Shown one piece after another: positions 19,129-27,865 of a DNA stretch of 64,000 bases. The stretch comes from Arcobacter sp. GTDB lineage: Bacteria; Campylobacterota; Campylobacteria; Campylobacterales; Arcobacteraceae. The stretch's first letter is position 1, and each line of letters opens with the position of its first letter. The stretch spans positions 1-64,000 of the forward strand of contig PKUK01000007.1 of the NCBI GenBank assembly GCA_002869535.1, given 5' to 3'. The translations under genes and the position numbers were made by a program. The notes below the pieces were generated by a model. That model searched no databases. It was given only the letters and a program-made list of their open reading frames with translations, and was not told the DNA's origin.

Positions 19129-20187
19129 ATGAAAATTGCTATGAAAAGTTTTGTAAGTATTGCAACTGTTACTTCTTTACTTTTACTCACAGGGTGTGGA
19201 GATAGTAAAGTAAATGATTCTAAAGATACGTCTAAAGTAGAATCAAGTACATCTCAATACGTGCTTAAATTTTCACACGTTGTAAGCCCAAATACACCAA
19301 AAGGGAAAGCTGCAAACTTTTTTGAAAAAAGGTTAGAAGAGCTTTCAGAGGGGAAGATTGATGTTCAAGTTTATCCATCTTCTCAACTTTATAAAGATAA
19401 TGCTGTTTTAAAAGCTTTAACTTTAAATTCTGTTCAAATGGCAGCTCCATCTTTTTCTAAGTTTGGTAAAATTGTTCCTCAATTAGCTCTATTTGACTTA
19501 CCTTTTCTTTTCAATGATATGGGGCACTTACATAGAGTTCAGGATAGTCAAGTAGGAGATAAATTAAAAGATATGATTAATGCAAAAGGTTATGTAGCAC
19601 TTAACTTTTGGGATAATCACTTTAAACAATTATCATCTTCAAAAAAACCTTTAATTAATCCAGAAGATGCTGCTGGTCAAAAATTTAGAATTATGTCTTC
19701 AAAAGTACTTGAAGAACAATTCCATGCTCTTGATGCAAATCCTCAGATGATGCCTTTTTCTGAAGTTTATTCTGGTTTACAACAAGGTGTTATAGATGCA
19801 GCTGAAAATCCAATTTCTAACATCTATACAAAAAAATTCCACGAAGTTCAAAAATATCTAACTATTTCAAATCATGGTTATTTAGGTTACCTTGTAGTGA
19901 TGTCTAAAAAATTCTGGGAAACATTACCTGAAGATTTACAAAAAGATGTTGTTCAAGCAATGAATGAAGCAACACAACAAGAGAGAATCTGGGCTCAAGA
20001 ATTAAATGATGAGCAATTTGCCTTAATCAAAGATTATGCAAAAAGTACTGGTAAACTTGAAATTTTCAAGTTAACACCTGAACAAAGAGCTGCTTGGAAA
20101 AAGGCTGTTAGTAAAATCTATCCTAAATTTTATGATGATAATTTAATTGGAGAAGATTTAATTAACGGTGCTCTTAACACAAAATAA
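19129..20187 (+). CDS. dctP: TRAP transporter solute-binding lipoprotein (second DctP)
   Basis: A 352-residue paralogue of dctP1. Instead of a cleaved signal peptide it has a lipobox LLTGC with the acylated Cys at 23 and a Ser/Asp/Lys-rich linker before the shared domain, so it should be a membrane-anchored lipoprotein. The ligand-region motif reads GVIDAAENPISN instead of GVIDGQENTISN, replacing a Gln that is usual in C4-dicarboxylate binding proteins, while the Arg motif GQKFRIMSSKV is kept. It is followed after 12 bases by dctQ. The change suggests altered ligand range (inference). SD AAGGAG is present. Confidence 0.92.
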   Translation: MKIAMKSFVSIATVTSLLLLTGCGDSKVNDSKDTSKVESSTSQYVLKFSHVVSPNTPKGKAANFFEKRLEELSEGKIDVQVYPSSQLYKDNAVLKALTLNSVQMAAPSFSKFGKIVPQLALFDLPFLFNDMGHLHRVQDSQVGDKLKDMINAKGYVALNFWDNHFKQLSSSKKPLINPEDAAGQKFRIMSSKVLEEQFHALDANPQMMPFSEVYSGLQQGVIDAAENPISNIYTKKFHEVQKYLTISNHGYLGYLVVMSKKFWETLPEDLQKDVVQAMNEATQQERIWAQELNDEQFALIKDYAKSTGKLEIFKLTPEQRAAWKKAVSKIYPKFYDDNLIGEDLINGALNTK

Positions 20188-20199
20188 GGGGGAGATACA

Positions 20200-20823
20200 A
20201 TGATAAAACTTTTAAGCAAAATCATAGGTCATATTAACCAAAAGATTGCTGCTTTTGGTATAGCAGCAGGAGTTGTTATTGCATTTACTAATGTTATAGC
20301 GAGATATGTTTTTGATGCATCATTAACGTGGGCAACAGAACTAACTATTTATCTATTTTTATGGAGTGTTTTTTTTGCAGCAGCATATTGTTTCAAAAAA
20401 GATGCACACATTGCAGTTACAATAGTATTAGATAACGTGCCTTCTAGAGTTGCTAAGGGGATGTTGATACTTTCACATACAGCAACATTTATATTTTTAG
20501 TAGCGGTTTCATATTATGGAATTCTATATATTACTGAAGTAATTATTCCTTTAGATGAAAGATCTATTGATTTATGGAATATGCCTATGTGGATAATATA
20601 TCTTGTTATTCCTATTTCATTTGCTTTTGGTGCATTTAGAGTTGCAGAAAGAATTCATGCAATACTTTCTACAAATCATGAAAGAATCCTAAAAGAGAGT
20701 GAAGCGGAACAAGTTTTAGCTGGTATGGGAATGGGTGCTAAAGAGAATAAAGACAATGAAAACGTTAAACATCTAAATGAGATGGTTAAAGAAGTAGAAA
20801 AGAAAACAGGAGGAATGCTATGA
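20200..20823 (+). CDS. dctQ: TRAP transporter small permease (DctQ)
   Basis: A 207-residue inner-membrane protein with four hydrophobic helices and the family motif ATELTIYLFLWSVFFAAAY around residues 42-60, followed by KKDAHIAVTIV. It partners DctM in sodium-driven uptake of the ligand carried by DctP. The C-terminal 45 residues are a charged cytoplasmic tail rich in Glu and Lys, longer than in many DctQ proteins. A GGGGGAG ribosome binding site precedes the ATG and the gene overlaps dctM by four bases (ATGA). Confidence 0.93.
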   Translation: MIKLLSKIIGHINQKIAAFGIAAGVVIAFTNVIARYVFDASLTWATELTIYLFLWSVFFAAAYCFKKDAHIAVTIVLDNVPSRVAKGMLILSHTATFIFLVAVSYYGILYITEVIIPLDERSIDLWNMPMWIIYLVIPISFAFGAFRVAERIHAILSTNHERILKESEAEQVLAGMGMGAKENKDNENVKHLNEMVKEVEKKTGGML

Positions 20824-22103
20824 GTGTAGCTGTATTATTTGGATTATTTTTCTTTTTAGTAATAATTGGAGCTCCAATTGCTATTTGTTTAGGAGCTGCA
20901 ACATTTACTACTATGATGCTATTTACTCCTATTTCTCCTATTGAAATCTCTTCAATGATATTTGAAAAAGTTGAGCATTATTCACTAATGGCTATTCCAA
21001 TGTTTATTTTAGCTGGTAACTTGCTAAGTAAAGGAAGTGCCGCACAAAGAATTATTGAATTTGCTAAATCAATTGTTGGACACTTACCTGGTGGATTACC
21101 AATTTCTGCAATTTTTGCATCTATTATATTTGCTGCAGTTTCAGGAAGTTCTCCTGCAACAGTTGTTGCTATTGGTTCTATTATGTTTGGTGCAATTATG
21201 CAAGCTGGTTATCCTAAAAAATATGCTGTTGGTACAATTGCAACTGCTGGTTCGTTAGGGATTTTAATTCCACCTTCTATTGTATTAATCGTATATGGAG
21301 TTACTGCTGAAGTTTCTATTGGAAGATTGTTTATGGCAGGTGTTGTTCCTGGTATCATGTTAGGTATTATGATGATGGTTGTAACATATATTGGAGCTGT
21401 AAGATTAGGATTTAAAAGAAGTGAGCCAGCACCATTCAAAGAAAGATTACAAAAAATGAAAGACGCTTCATGGGGTCTTATGACAATTGTAATTGTTATT
21501 GGTGGTATCTATGGTGGTATATTTACTCCTACTGAAGCTGCTGCAGTTGCTGCTATTTGGGCATTTTTCATCTCTGTATTTGTTTACAAAGATATAAAAC
21601 TAACTGAGTTTTATACAACTGCTTTAGAATCAGCAAAAACAACTGCAATGATTATGTTTATTATTGCAAATGCTATGTTATTTGCTCACTTCTTAACAAT
21701 TGAAAATATTCCACAAGGAATCACAGAAGCATTAATTGAAGCAAATGTTGATAAATATATGTTCCTACTTATGGTAAATATTCTGTTAATCATTGCAGGG
21801 TCATTTATGGAGCCATCAGCAATTATTATGATTATGGTACCTCTTTTACTTCCTGTTGCTGTTGCTTTAGGAATCGACCCTATTCACTTTGGTATTGTAA
21901 TTACTATCAATATGGAGTTAGGAATGGTTTCGCCACCTGTTGGACTAAACCTATTTGTAACCTCTGGACTTACAGGGATGTCCATAAAAGATGTTATTGT
22001 AGCAACATTGCCTTGGACATTGACAATCTTAGTGGGACTATTATTAGTTACTTATATTCCACAAATAGCTCTATTCTTACCAGACTTAATGTTTGCAGGA
22101 TAA
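20820..22103 (+). CDS. dctM: TRAP transporter large permease (DctM)
   Basis: A 427-residue inner-membrane transport subunit of about 12 helices from the ion transporter superfamily. Typical stretches are LMAIPMFILAGNLLSKG, FAAVSGSSPATVVAIGSIM, GSLGILIPPSI, GIFTPTEAAAVAA and PPVGLNLFVTSG. It is translationally coupled to dctQ through an ATGA overlap. A strong bidirectional terminator follows, separating it from the convergent sensor kinase. Length and motifs are standard. Confidence 0.96.
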   Translation: MSVAVLFGLFFFLVIIGAPIAICLGAATFTTMMLFTPISPIEISSMIFEKVEHYSLMAIPMFILAGNLLSKGSAAQRIIEFAKSIVGHLPGGLPISAIFASIIFAAVSGSSPATVVAIGSIMFGAIMQAGYPKKYAVGTIATAGSLGILIPPSIVLIVYGVTAEVSIGRLFMAGVVPGIMLGIMMMVVTYIGAVRLGFKRSEPAPFKERLQKMKDASWGLMTIVIVIGGIYGGIFTPTEAAAVAAIWAFFISVFVYKDIKLTEFYTTALESAKTTAMIMFIIANAMLFAHFLTIENIPQGITEALIEANVDKYMFLLMVNILLIIAGSFMEPSAIIMIMVPLLLPVAVALGIDPIHFGIVITINMELGMVSPPVGLNLFVTSGLTGMSIKDVIVATLPWTLTILVGLLLVTYIPQIALFLPDLMFAG

Positions 22104-22119
22104 TTGAACTATTGAAAAT

Positions 22120-22158
22120 AAAAAAGGGTGATAAGATATTTCTTATCACCCTTTTTTT
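22120..22158. terminator. Bidirectional intrinsic terminator between dctM and the sensor kinase
   Basis: A 17-bp perfect stem, AAAAAAGGGTGATAAGA pairing with TCTTATCACCCTTTTTT across a TATT loop, with A- and T-runs at its ends. It can end both the plus-strand TRAP operon and the minus-strand kinase transcript. Confidence 0.9.
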
Positions 22159-22162
22159 ATAT

Positions 22163-23716
22163 CTATGCAGGAACACTAATTACGAACTTAGCTCCATCTT
22201 TTGTATTACGAACTCTTAATTTACCTTTCATGTTTTTATCAATAATTATTTTTGACATATATAATCCAATACCAGTTCCATCACTATCACCTTTTGTTGT
22301 AAAATAAGGTTCAAATATTTTACTTTTTGGATTTACTTCAACCCCACCTGCGTTATCTTCTATATATAAGATGATATTATTTTCCTGTTTTTCTGCAAAT
22401 ATTTTTATTAAAGGATTTTCAATATTATTTTGAATCAAAATATCTTTTGCGTTTGAGATTATATTTAATAGTACTTGTTCATACTCATTTATATAAGTAT
22501 TTAATTTTAATTTCTCATCAACTGTTACCACTACTTTTATGTTATTAAACTCCAAGGCTGAAGATATAATTGTCATTACAGATTTAATTGCATCAATTAT
22601 ATAAAACTCTTCTTTGTCTTTTTTGGGTAAAAAAAAGTTTCTAAAATAATCTATTGTATGAGACATGTAGTCTATTACTACTTCTGCTTCTTTTGATTTT
22701 TTATCCATAGACTCTTTATCTAGTTTTTCCATGCTATGTTTAAATTTTATGTTCATCAAAATCGATGAGAGTTCAGAAAGGGGTTGTCTCCATTGGTGAG
22801 CAATATTAGATATCATTTCACCCAAAGCTATAAGTCTTGATTTTTGTACTAGTAACTGTTCTTGTTCTCTATTTCTTTCAATCTCTTCTGAAACTCTTTT
22901 TTCTAATGTCTCATTTAATTCAATTAGGGCATCTGATTTTGCTTTTACCGCTAATCGGTACTCTTTAAAAAACTCATCTATTCTTTCACTTAAAAGTATA
23001 GTCAAAACTATCCCAATAGATAAAAATAGTATAAATAAAAATATGGTTTGAATAGTTTGTGTTTTTACTTTTCTTTTTAAATCTTCTTTTTTTATAGCAA
23101 TATCATTTTCAATATCGTCAATATAAACCCCTACTGCAATAACCCAGTTCCAATTTTCATAAAGTTTAAAGTATGAGAGTTTCTGATTTATTTGAGGGGA
23201 TAAATATTTTTTATATGCATATTGGGTAAAAGACTCACCTTTTGTTCTTATATCATTTAAAAAATCTTCTCTAAATTTTTTTCCATTTGCATCTTCATAA
23301 TTTGTAGAAATTACAGTACCTACCAAATCTAGTCTGTTAGGGTTAACTAATAATTTAGCAAACTTATCGCCACCATTCATATCTAAAATTTCATAAACAA
23401 AAATATAGTTACCCCTTGAAGTTTCAAAGGATATATTATTTAAAAGTCGTATTGTTTCATTTTTTAACTCTTGCTCCGTACTACCACTTTTTGTAGCATT
23501 ATATTTTATGATATCATTTACAACATCTATTTGTTTTTTCAGAAGTGCTTTTTGATTAGAATAGTAGTCATTTACGAACTTATTAAGCTCTATTTCAAAA
23601 TCTGAATAAGTGTTTTTTACGTAAAAATATGATATAAGTGATATCATAGTTATCATAATTACTATGAAAACATATATGATTATTTTGGATATATTTTTTT
23701 CGGTTACTAAAGGCAA
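22163..23716 (-). CDS. Cache-domain sensor histidine kinase (TRAP-associated)
   Basis: A membrane kinase of 517 residues. A transmembrane helix near the N-terminus is followed by a periplasmic Cache domain (about 35-215; GNYIFVYEI, KLSYFKLYENWNWVIAVGVYID), a second helix, a coiled coil, the H-box GEMISNIAHQWRQPLSE, and an ATPase domain with ISNAKD (N-box), DNAGGVE and GTGIGLYMSK. I prefer a TTG start at 23716, five bases after GGAG, over an ATG 36 bases further upstream. It is divergent from an OmpR-type regulator 58 bases away and convergent with dctM, so it probably senses the transporter substrate, as DctS-like kinases do. Confidence 0.9.
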   Translation of the reverse strand: MPLVTEKNISKIIIYVFIVIMITMISLISYFYVKNTYSDFEIELNKFVNDYYSNQKALLKKQIDVVNDIIKYNATKSGSTEQELKNETIRLLNNISFETSRGNYIFVYEILDMNGGDKFAKLLVNPNRLDLVGTVISTNYEDANGKKFREDFLNDIRTKGESFTQYAYKKYLSPQINQKLSYFKLYENWNWVIAVGVYIDDIENDIAIKKEDLKRKVKTQTIQTIFLFILFLSIGIVLTILLSERIDEFFKEYRLAVKAKSDALIELNETLEKRVSEEIERNREQEQLLVQKSRLIALGEMISNIAHQWRQPLSELSSILMNIKFKHSMEKLDKESMDKKSKEAEVVIDYMSHTIDYFRNFFLPKKDKEEFYIIDAIKSVMTIISSALEFNNIKVVVTVDEKLKLNTYINEYEQVLLNIISNAKDILIQNNIENPLIKIFAEKQENNIILYIEDNAGGVEVNPKSKIFEPYFTTKGDSDGTGIGLYMSKIIIDKNMKGKLRVRNTKDGAKFVISVPA

Positions 23717-23774
23717 GTTAACTCCATTTATAATAATTATATATTTTAACATATCTTTTATTACAAGGTATCCA

Positions 23775-24458
23775 ATGGATTATACTCTAGTAAATCAACT
23801 AAGAAGTTTTACCCTGCTTTATGCAGAAGATGAAGCTGGTATTCAAAATAATATTTTTGAAATTCTTGATTGTATGTTTAAAGACATATACTTAGCTAAA
23901 GATGGCGAAGAAGCTTATAAATTATATTTAGAAAAGAAACCTGATTTAATTATTACAGATATAAAAATGCCAAAAATGAATGGACTTGAACTAGTTAAAA
24001 AAATAAGAGAAACAAATCCAAAGGTTCGAGTTATAATAACTTCTGCACATACTGATTTAGATTATTTATTAGATGCTACAGAACTTCACTTAGTAAAATA
24101 TATAGTAAAACCAATCACAGAAGAGAAATTAACCCTTGCATTTAAAGCATTTATTGATAGTTTTGAAAATAGCACTATTTTTAATCTTATTCCATCATGG
24201 ATTTATGACGAAAGTAAAGCTTTAATAAAAGGCCCAAATGAAGAATTTATTCTTACAAAAAAAGAGAATGTATTTTTAAAAATGCTTATTGTAAAAGGGC
24301 GAATAATAACATACCATGAAATAGAAAATATCCTTTGGGAAGAGACCTCTGTCATGACACAAAATGCCCTAAGACTCTTTATTAAAAACTTACGAAAGAA
24401 GCTTCCAAAAGATATATTAAAAAATATTCAAGGCACAGGATATCGCTTAAATATCTAG
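23775..24458 (+). CDS. OmpR-family response regulator (TRAP-associated)
   Basis: A 227-residue regulator: receiver domain with YAEDEAG (acidic pocket), the phosphorylation Asp in PDLIITDIKMPKMNG (about residue 60), conserved Thr/Ser in VIITSAH and Lys in YIVKPIT, then a winged-helix Trans_reg_C domain ending ILKNIQGTGYRLNI. The ATG at 23775 follows AAGG at six bases and opens directly on the receiver fold; an upstream in-frame ATG would run through the kinase promoter. OmpR-type proteins bind tandem 11-bp direct repeats, exactly what precedes both dctP genes. It overlaps the next convergent gene by 12 bases. Confidence 0.92.
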   Translation: MDYTLVNQLRSFTLLYAEDEAGIQNNIFEILDCMFKDIYLAKDGEEAYKLYLEKKPDLIITDIKMPKMNGLELVKKIRETNPKVRVIITSAHTDLDYLLDATELHLVKYIVKPITEEKLTLAFKAFIDSFENSTIFNLIPSWIYDESKALIKGPNEEFILTKKENVFLKMLIVKGRIITYHEIENILWEETSVMTQNALRLFIKNLRKKLPKDILKNIQGTGYRLNI

Positions 24459-25235
24459 CCTATTTTGTCTTATCTTTTCTAACTCTACAAAATATGCATT
24501 TGTTAAATAAACAACATAAAATACCGTAGAAAAAAGTGTTATAAAAGGTATCATAGAGATTAAATATAATGCTAAAGTTCTAGTTCTAAATAGATTCTTT
24601 TTATTTCTATATATCTCTTTATATTCAGCAGAACTAAGCATCGTAGAAGTTATATCAAAATTCAAAAGCTTATGAAAAAAGTAATATATTGGTAAATTAA
24701 AAGCAACTATATTTACTAAAGGTATAAAATAAAAAGGTATAAAAAGTATAAATAAAAATAGCATAACAACTATACTTTTAACTGCCACCCAAATAGGTGA
24801 AATGATTGAGCCATGAGCTTTTAAATCCATATTTGGATAGTTTCTTTTTCTCAAAGTTTCTATTATCATTGGAGTTAAAAATCCAATAATAATCAAAGTT
24901 GTAAAAATAGAAAAGAATAATATAAATAGTGTACCAATAGTAAAAAGTAAAAAACCTGCTAACCAAGCTGTAATTGAATATTGTAAAAGAAAGGTCAAAA
25001 CATTAACTGCCCAAACATAATAAAATGGTGCATTGGGATCAACTGTAAACTCTTCTCCATTTTGTACTTGAATTATAACTTGATCAAGTGAAGATAGACT
25101 ATAATCCGCAAGTCCCATAAAAAATACAATCATTACAAAGACAGTAATAAGAAGTGGAATAATAGCAATCTTTAATATTGCAGGTGTAAAAAAATCACCT
25201 AAACTCTTTTTTACTAACTCTATTTCACCCAACAT
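24447..25235 (-). CDS. EI24/CysZ-like membrane protein
   Basis: A 262-residue inner-membrane protein with about six hydrophobic segments. It matches the pattern of the EI24 domain family, which includes the sulfate transporter CysZ: an N-terminal amphipathic LVKKSLGDFFTP, a pair of long membrane helices, FLTPMIIETLRKRNYP, and IYYFFHKLLNFD near the middle. Substrate is unknown; sulfate is possible but no cys genes are nearby. It starts six bases after the radical SAM stop and runs convergently into the response regulator, overlapping its 3' end. Confidence 0.7.
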   Translation of the reverse strand: MLGEIELVKKSLGDFFTPAILKIAIIPLLITVFVMIVFFMGLADYSLSSLDQVIIQVQNGEEFTVDPNAPFYYVWAVNVLTFLLQYSITAWLAGFLLFTIGTLFILFFSIFTTLIIIGFLTPMIIETLRKRNYPNMDLKAHGSIISPIWVAVKSIVVMLFLFILFIPFYFIPLVNIVAFNLPIYYFFHKLLNFDITSTMLSSAEYKEIYRNKKNLFRTRTLALYLISMIPFITLFSTVFYVVYLTNAYFVELEKIRQNRLDI

Positions 25236-25241
25236 AAGTCC

Positions 25242-26117
25242 TTATTTATCAAATCTTGTTCTATATGAACACTTTTGGCAAAGTTCTTCAATTACCTCGC
25301 CATTTTTAAAACCATCTTTTATATCTATTACTCTTTTTGATTTCAAAATATTTTCCAATCCATCTTCAAATACATTGCCTAAGTTTATGCAAGCATCTTT
25401 GTCCAAACAACAAGGAACAACATCACCATTAGCTAATATTCCAAAGTGAGAATCTAAACCATAACAAAAACCTTTGTTTGATACAAACTCATTTTCTAAG
25501 CTTGGCCATTCAAAATAATCATCAAAATTAAAAAATATTTTTCTTGCAACTCTTATATTTTTAGGTTTTGCCACATAAAATTGGTCAATATCTAAACTTA
25601 TATCAAAATACTCAAAGGCTTTTTTAAAAACCTCACGATTAAACTCTTTTGCGCTTTTTGCATCATCAAAATTCCAAACTCTAAGATTTATGAAAAAATC
25701 AACTTCTTTTTCTAAAGCATATTTACAAAAGTCAAAAATAGGAGTTAAATACTCATCTAAACTATTTTTATGACTATTTCCATTGTATGAATTTACAGAA
25801 AAATTTATTTGTCTAATTGCATCATTTGTTAAAGTTTCATATTGTTCTTCTTTTAGGTTATATCCTGTGGTTGTAAGATTTACTTTAAGGGCATATTTTT
25901 TACTAATATCTAAATAATCATTTAAATTTGAAAGTACTAGTGGATCCCCTACTACATGATATGCTAGCTCTTTTGTAACATTTACTAACTCTTTATTTAG
26001 TAAGTCAAACTTATCTAAAGGCATTGTAACATTTGGTAGGGTTTTTGGAGGACAAAATGAACATTTTAGATTACAAATATTTGTTATTTCTACGTGAACT
26101 TTCTTAAACTTTTTGAT
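25242..26117 (-). CDS. Radical SAM protein (SPASM-like C-terminus), start codon reads ATC
   Basis: A radical SAM enzyme of 291 residues whose catalytic cluster motif CNLKCSFC lies upstream of the first ATG (26024). Extending the frame gives KKFKKVHVEITNICNLKC. A stop at 26121-26123 bounds it, and the only codon positioned after the ribosome binding site (AAGG at 26124-26127, six-base gap) is ATC at 26115-26117. So either AUC is used or an ATG has been changed. The protein continues with YHVVGDPLVL, INLRVWNF, and a C-terminal cysteine set (GFCYGLDSHFGILANGDVVPCCLD, ending ELCQKCSY as separate segments) like SPASM domains. Specific substrate unknown. Confidence 0.82.
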   Translation of the reverse strand: MKKFKKVHVEITNICNLKCSFCPPKTLPNVTMPLDKFDLLNKELVNVTKELAYHVVGDPLVLSNLNDYLDISKKYALKVNLTTTGYNLKEEQYETLTNDAIRQINFSVNSYNGNSHKNSLDEYLTPIFDFCKYALEKEVDFFINLRVWNFDDAKSAKEFNREVFKKAFEYFDISLDIDQFYVAKPKNIRVARKIFFNFDDYFEWPSLENEFVSNKGFCYGLDSHFGILANGDVVPCCLDKDACINLGNVFEDGLENILKSKRVIDIKDGFKNGEVIEELCQKCSYRTRFDK

Positions 26118-26207
26118 ACTTTACCTTTTCTTGATAGTTAAAATTGAGATATTATACACTATTTGATATAATCACTCTTTTAAAATATAAAACTAAAAGG
26201 AATTGTT

Positions 26208-27515
26208 ATCAAAACATTCAACACTATGAACCTTTGTGCACAAATACAAAAAGCTCTTGAAGAAGAAGGATATGAAAATCCAACTGATATTCAAGAAAAA
26301 GCAATACCTGTTTTACTTAAAAACAGTGATGTAATTGCAACTGCACAAAGTGGTACAGGAAAAACTGCTGCCTTTGTACTTCCTATTTTACAAAAACTTT
26401 TTGAGACAAAAGATGCAGACCCTAGTAAAAAAAGAGTTTTAAGAAGTCTGATTTTAGTTCCAACAAGAGAATTAGCAAAACAAATAGAAAAAAGTATCTC
26501 ATATTATGGAAGACATTTAGATATTAAACAAACTATTGTTGTGGGAGGATTAAGTCATAAAGAACAGATAAGAAAAATAGAGTCTGGGATTGATGTACTT
26601 GTTGCAACACCTGGAAGACTAATTGACCATATAAATACAAAATCTGTAGACTTGTCAAGTATAAACAATCTAGTTCTTGATGAAGCAGATACTATGCTTG
26701 AAATGGGATTTTTAAAAGAGATTGAACTAATATTCTCTAACTGTGCAAAAACAAGACAAATATCTATGTTCTCTGCAACTATAAACCAAAACATAAAAAA
26801 ACTTGCAAAAGAGTTTTTACATAAACCTGTAGTAATAGAAGTTTCATCTCAACGTTCAAGCGTAGATATAATTGACCAACAAATATATTTAATGGATGAA
26901 GATAAAAAAGTAGAATTTTTATCATATTTAATTGGCTCAGAGAATTGGGAACAAGTGCTAGTATTTGTAAATACAAAAGCAAAAGCCGATGAAATAACTG
27001 AACAATTTAATCTAGATGGATTAAAGACTGCTTGTATTCATGGAGATATAAAACAGCCAGTTCGTGCAAGAGCTCTTGAAGGATTTAAAACTAAAACATT
27101 AAGAGTTCTAGTTGCTACAGATATTGCAGCACGTTGTATTGATATAGAGCTACTTCCAAATGTTGTAAACTTTGAACTACCAGAAACAGTAGTTGATTAT
27201 ACACACAGAATAGGAAGAACAGGAAGAGCAGGAAACCCAGGCGTTGCTACAACACTTTTATGTGTAAAAGAGTACAAACAGATGGCTGAAATCGAAAAAG
27301 AGCTAATCATAAATATACCAAGACTTACCCACGATGAATATGAACTAACAGAAAAACAACCTAGAGTTGCAAGGTTTAAAGCTAAACCTCTTAGTCAGAA
27401 GAAAGGTTTAAGAGATAAATTTAAAAAGCCTAAAGATAAGGCTCAACTGCCAAAAAAAGCAGCAAAAAAGAAAAAAACAACAAAAAGAGATACTAATAGA
27501 AGCTTCGGGAGATAA
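26208..27515 (+). CDS. DEAD-box RNA helicase, start codon reads ATC
   Basis: An ATP-dependent RNA helicase of 435 residues, cytoplasmic, acting in RNA unwinding during ribosome assembly or decay. Motifs seen are the Q-motif GYENPTDIQ, Walker A AQSGTGKT, PTRELAKQ, TPGRL, DEAD, SAT and HRIGRTGRAG, then a Lys-rich tail of about 60 residues. The conserved Phe that lies 17 residues before the Q-motif Gly is in KTFNTMNL, upstream of or abutting the first ATG at 26226. The ribosome binding site AAAAGGA (195-201 of this kb) is six bases before an in-frame ATC at 26208 but 24 before the ATG. I therefore place the start at the ATC, with 26226 as alternative. Confidence 0.9.
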   Translation: MKTFNTMNLCAQIQKALEEEGYENPTDIQEKAIPVLLKNSDVIATAQSGTGKTAAFVLPILQKLFETKDADPSKKRVLRSLILVPTRELAKQIEKSISYYGRHLDIKQTIVVGGLSHKEQIRKIESGIDVLVATPGRLIDHINTKSVDLSSINNLVLDEADTMLEMGFLKEIELIFSNCAKTRQISMFSATINQNIKKLAKEFLHKPVVIEVSSQRSSVDIIDQQIYLMDEDKKVEFLSYLIGSENWEQVLVFVNTKAKADEITEQFNLDGLKTACIHGDIKQPVRARALEGFKTKTLRVLVATDIAARCIDIELLPNVVNFELPETVVDYTHRIGRTGRAGNPGVATTLLCVKEYKQMAEIEKELIINIPRLTHDEYELTEKQPRVARFKAKPLSQKKGLRDKFKKPKDKAQLPKKAAKKKKTTKRDTNRSFGR

Positions 27516-27518
27516 GAT

Positions 27519-27848
27519 ATGATGGAAATGATTTTAAACAAAAATGATTTAGTAGTAGGTGCAAGTTTTGAAAATGGAACTATTCAAGACTATGTTGATG
27601 AATCAAACACTTATGGACTAATTAGAATCGAAGATACAACAGTAAATTGGTTCTTGTTTAATAAAGATGATTCTACAGAAGATATGCAAGAACTTTATGA
27701 GAAAGTTACAAAAGATGAAAATCATTTTATCAAAAATGATTTTGGAGAAGAAGTTGTACTTTTTGATAAAAAAGGAACTGTTTCATTTGAAGACTTTATT
27801 GAAAAAGTAGATGAGTATTTTGATGTTGAATTAGTAAATGCTTTATAG
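27519..27848 (+). CDS. Small acidic protein of unknown function
   Basis: A 109-residue protein I do not recognise. It starts three bases after the helicase stop with a GGGAGA ribosome binding site, so it is probably co-transcribed. It is acidic (many Asp and Glu), has no signal peptide or membrane segment, and has an alternating strand-like first half (DLVVGASFENGTIQDYVDE, TYGLIRIEDTTVNWFLF) with a helical end. The last codons form one arm of a terminator hairpin shared with the convergent exonuclease gene. Confidence 0.75.
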   Translation: MMEMILNKNDLVVGASFENGTIQDYVDESNTYGLIRIEDTTVNWFLFNKDDSTEDMQELYEKVTKDENHFIKNDFGEEVVLFDKKGTVSFEDFIEKVDEYFDVELVNAL

Positions 27849-27865
27849 TCATTTACTAATTTTTC
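27829..27865 (+). terminator. Terminator hairpin built from two convergent gene ends
   Basis: AATTAGTAAATG (27829-27840) pairs perfectly with CATTTACTAATT (27850-27861), followed by more T residues on the plus strand. The left arm encodes the last residues of the small protein and the right arm the last residues of the exonuclease, whose stop codons abut with no spacer. Confidence 0.75.
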
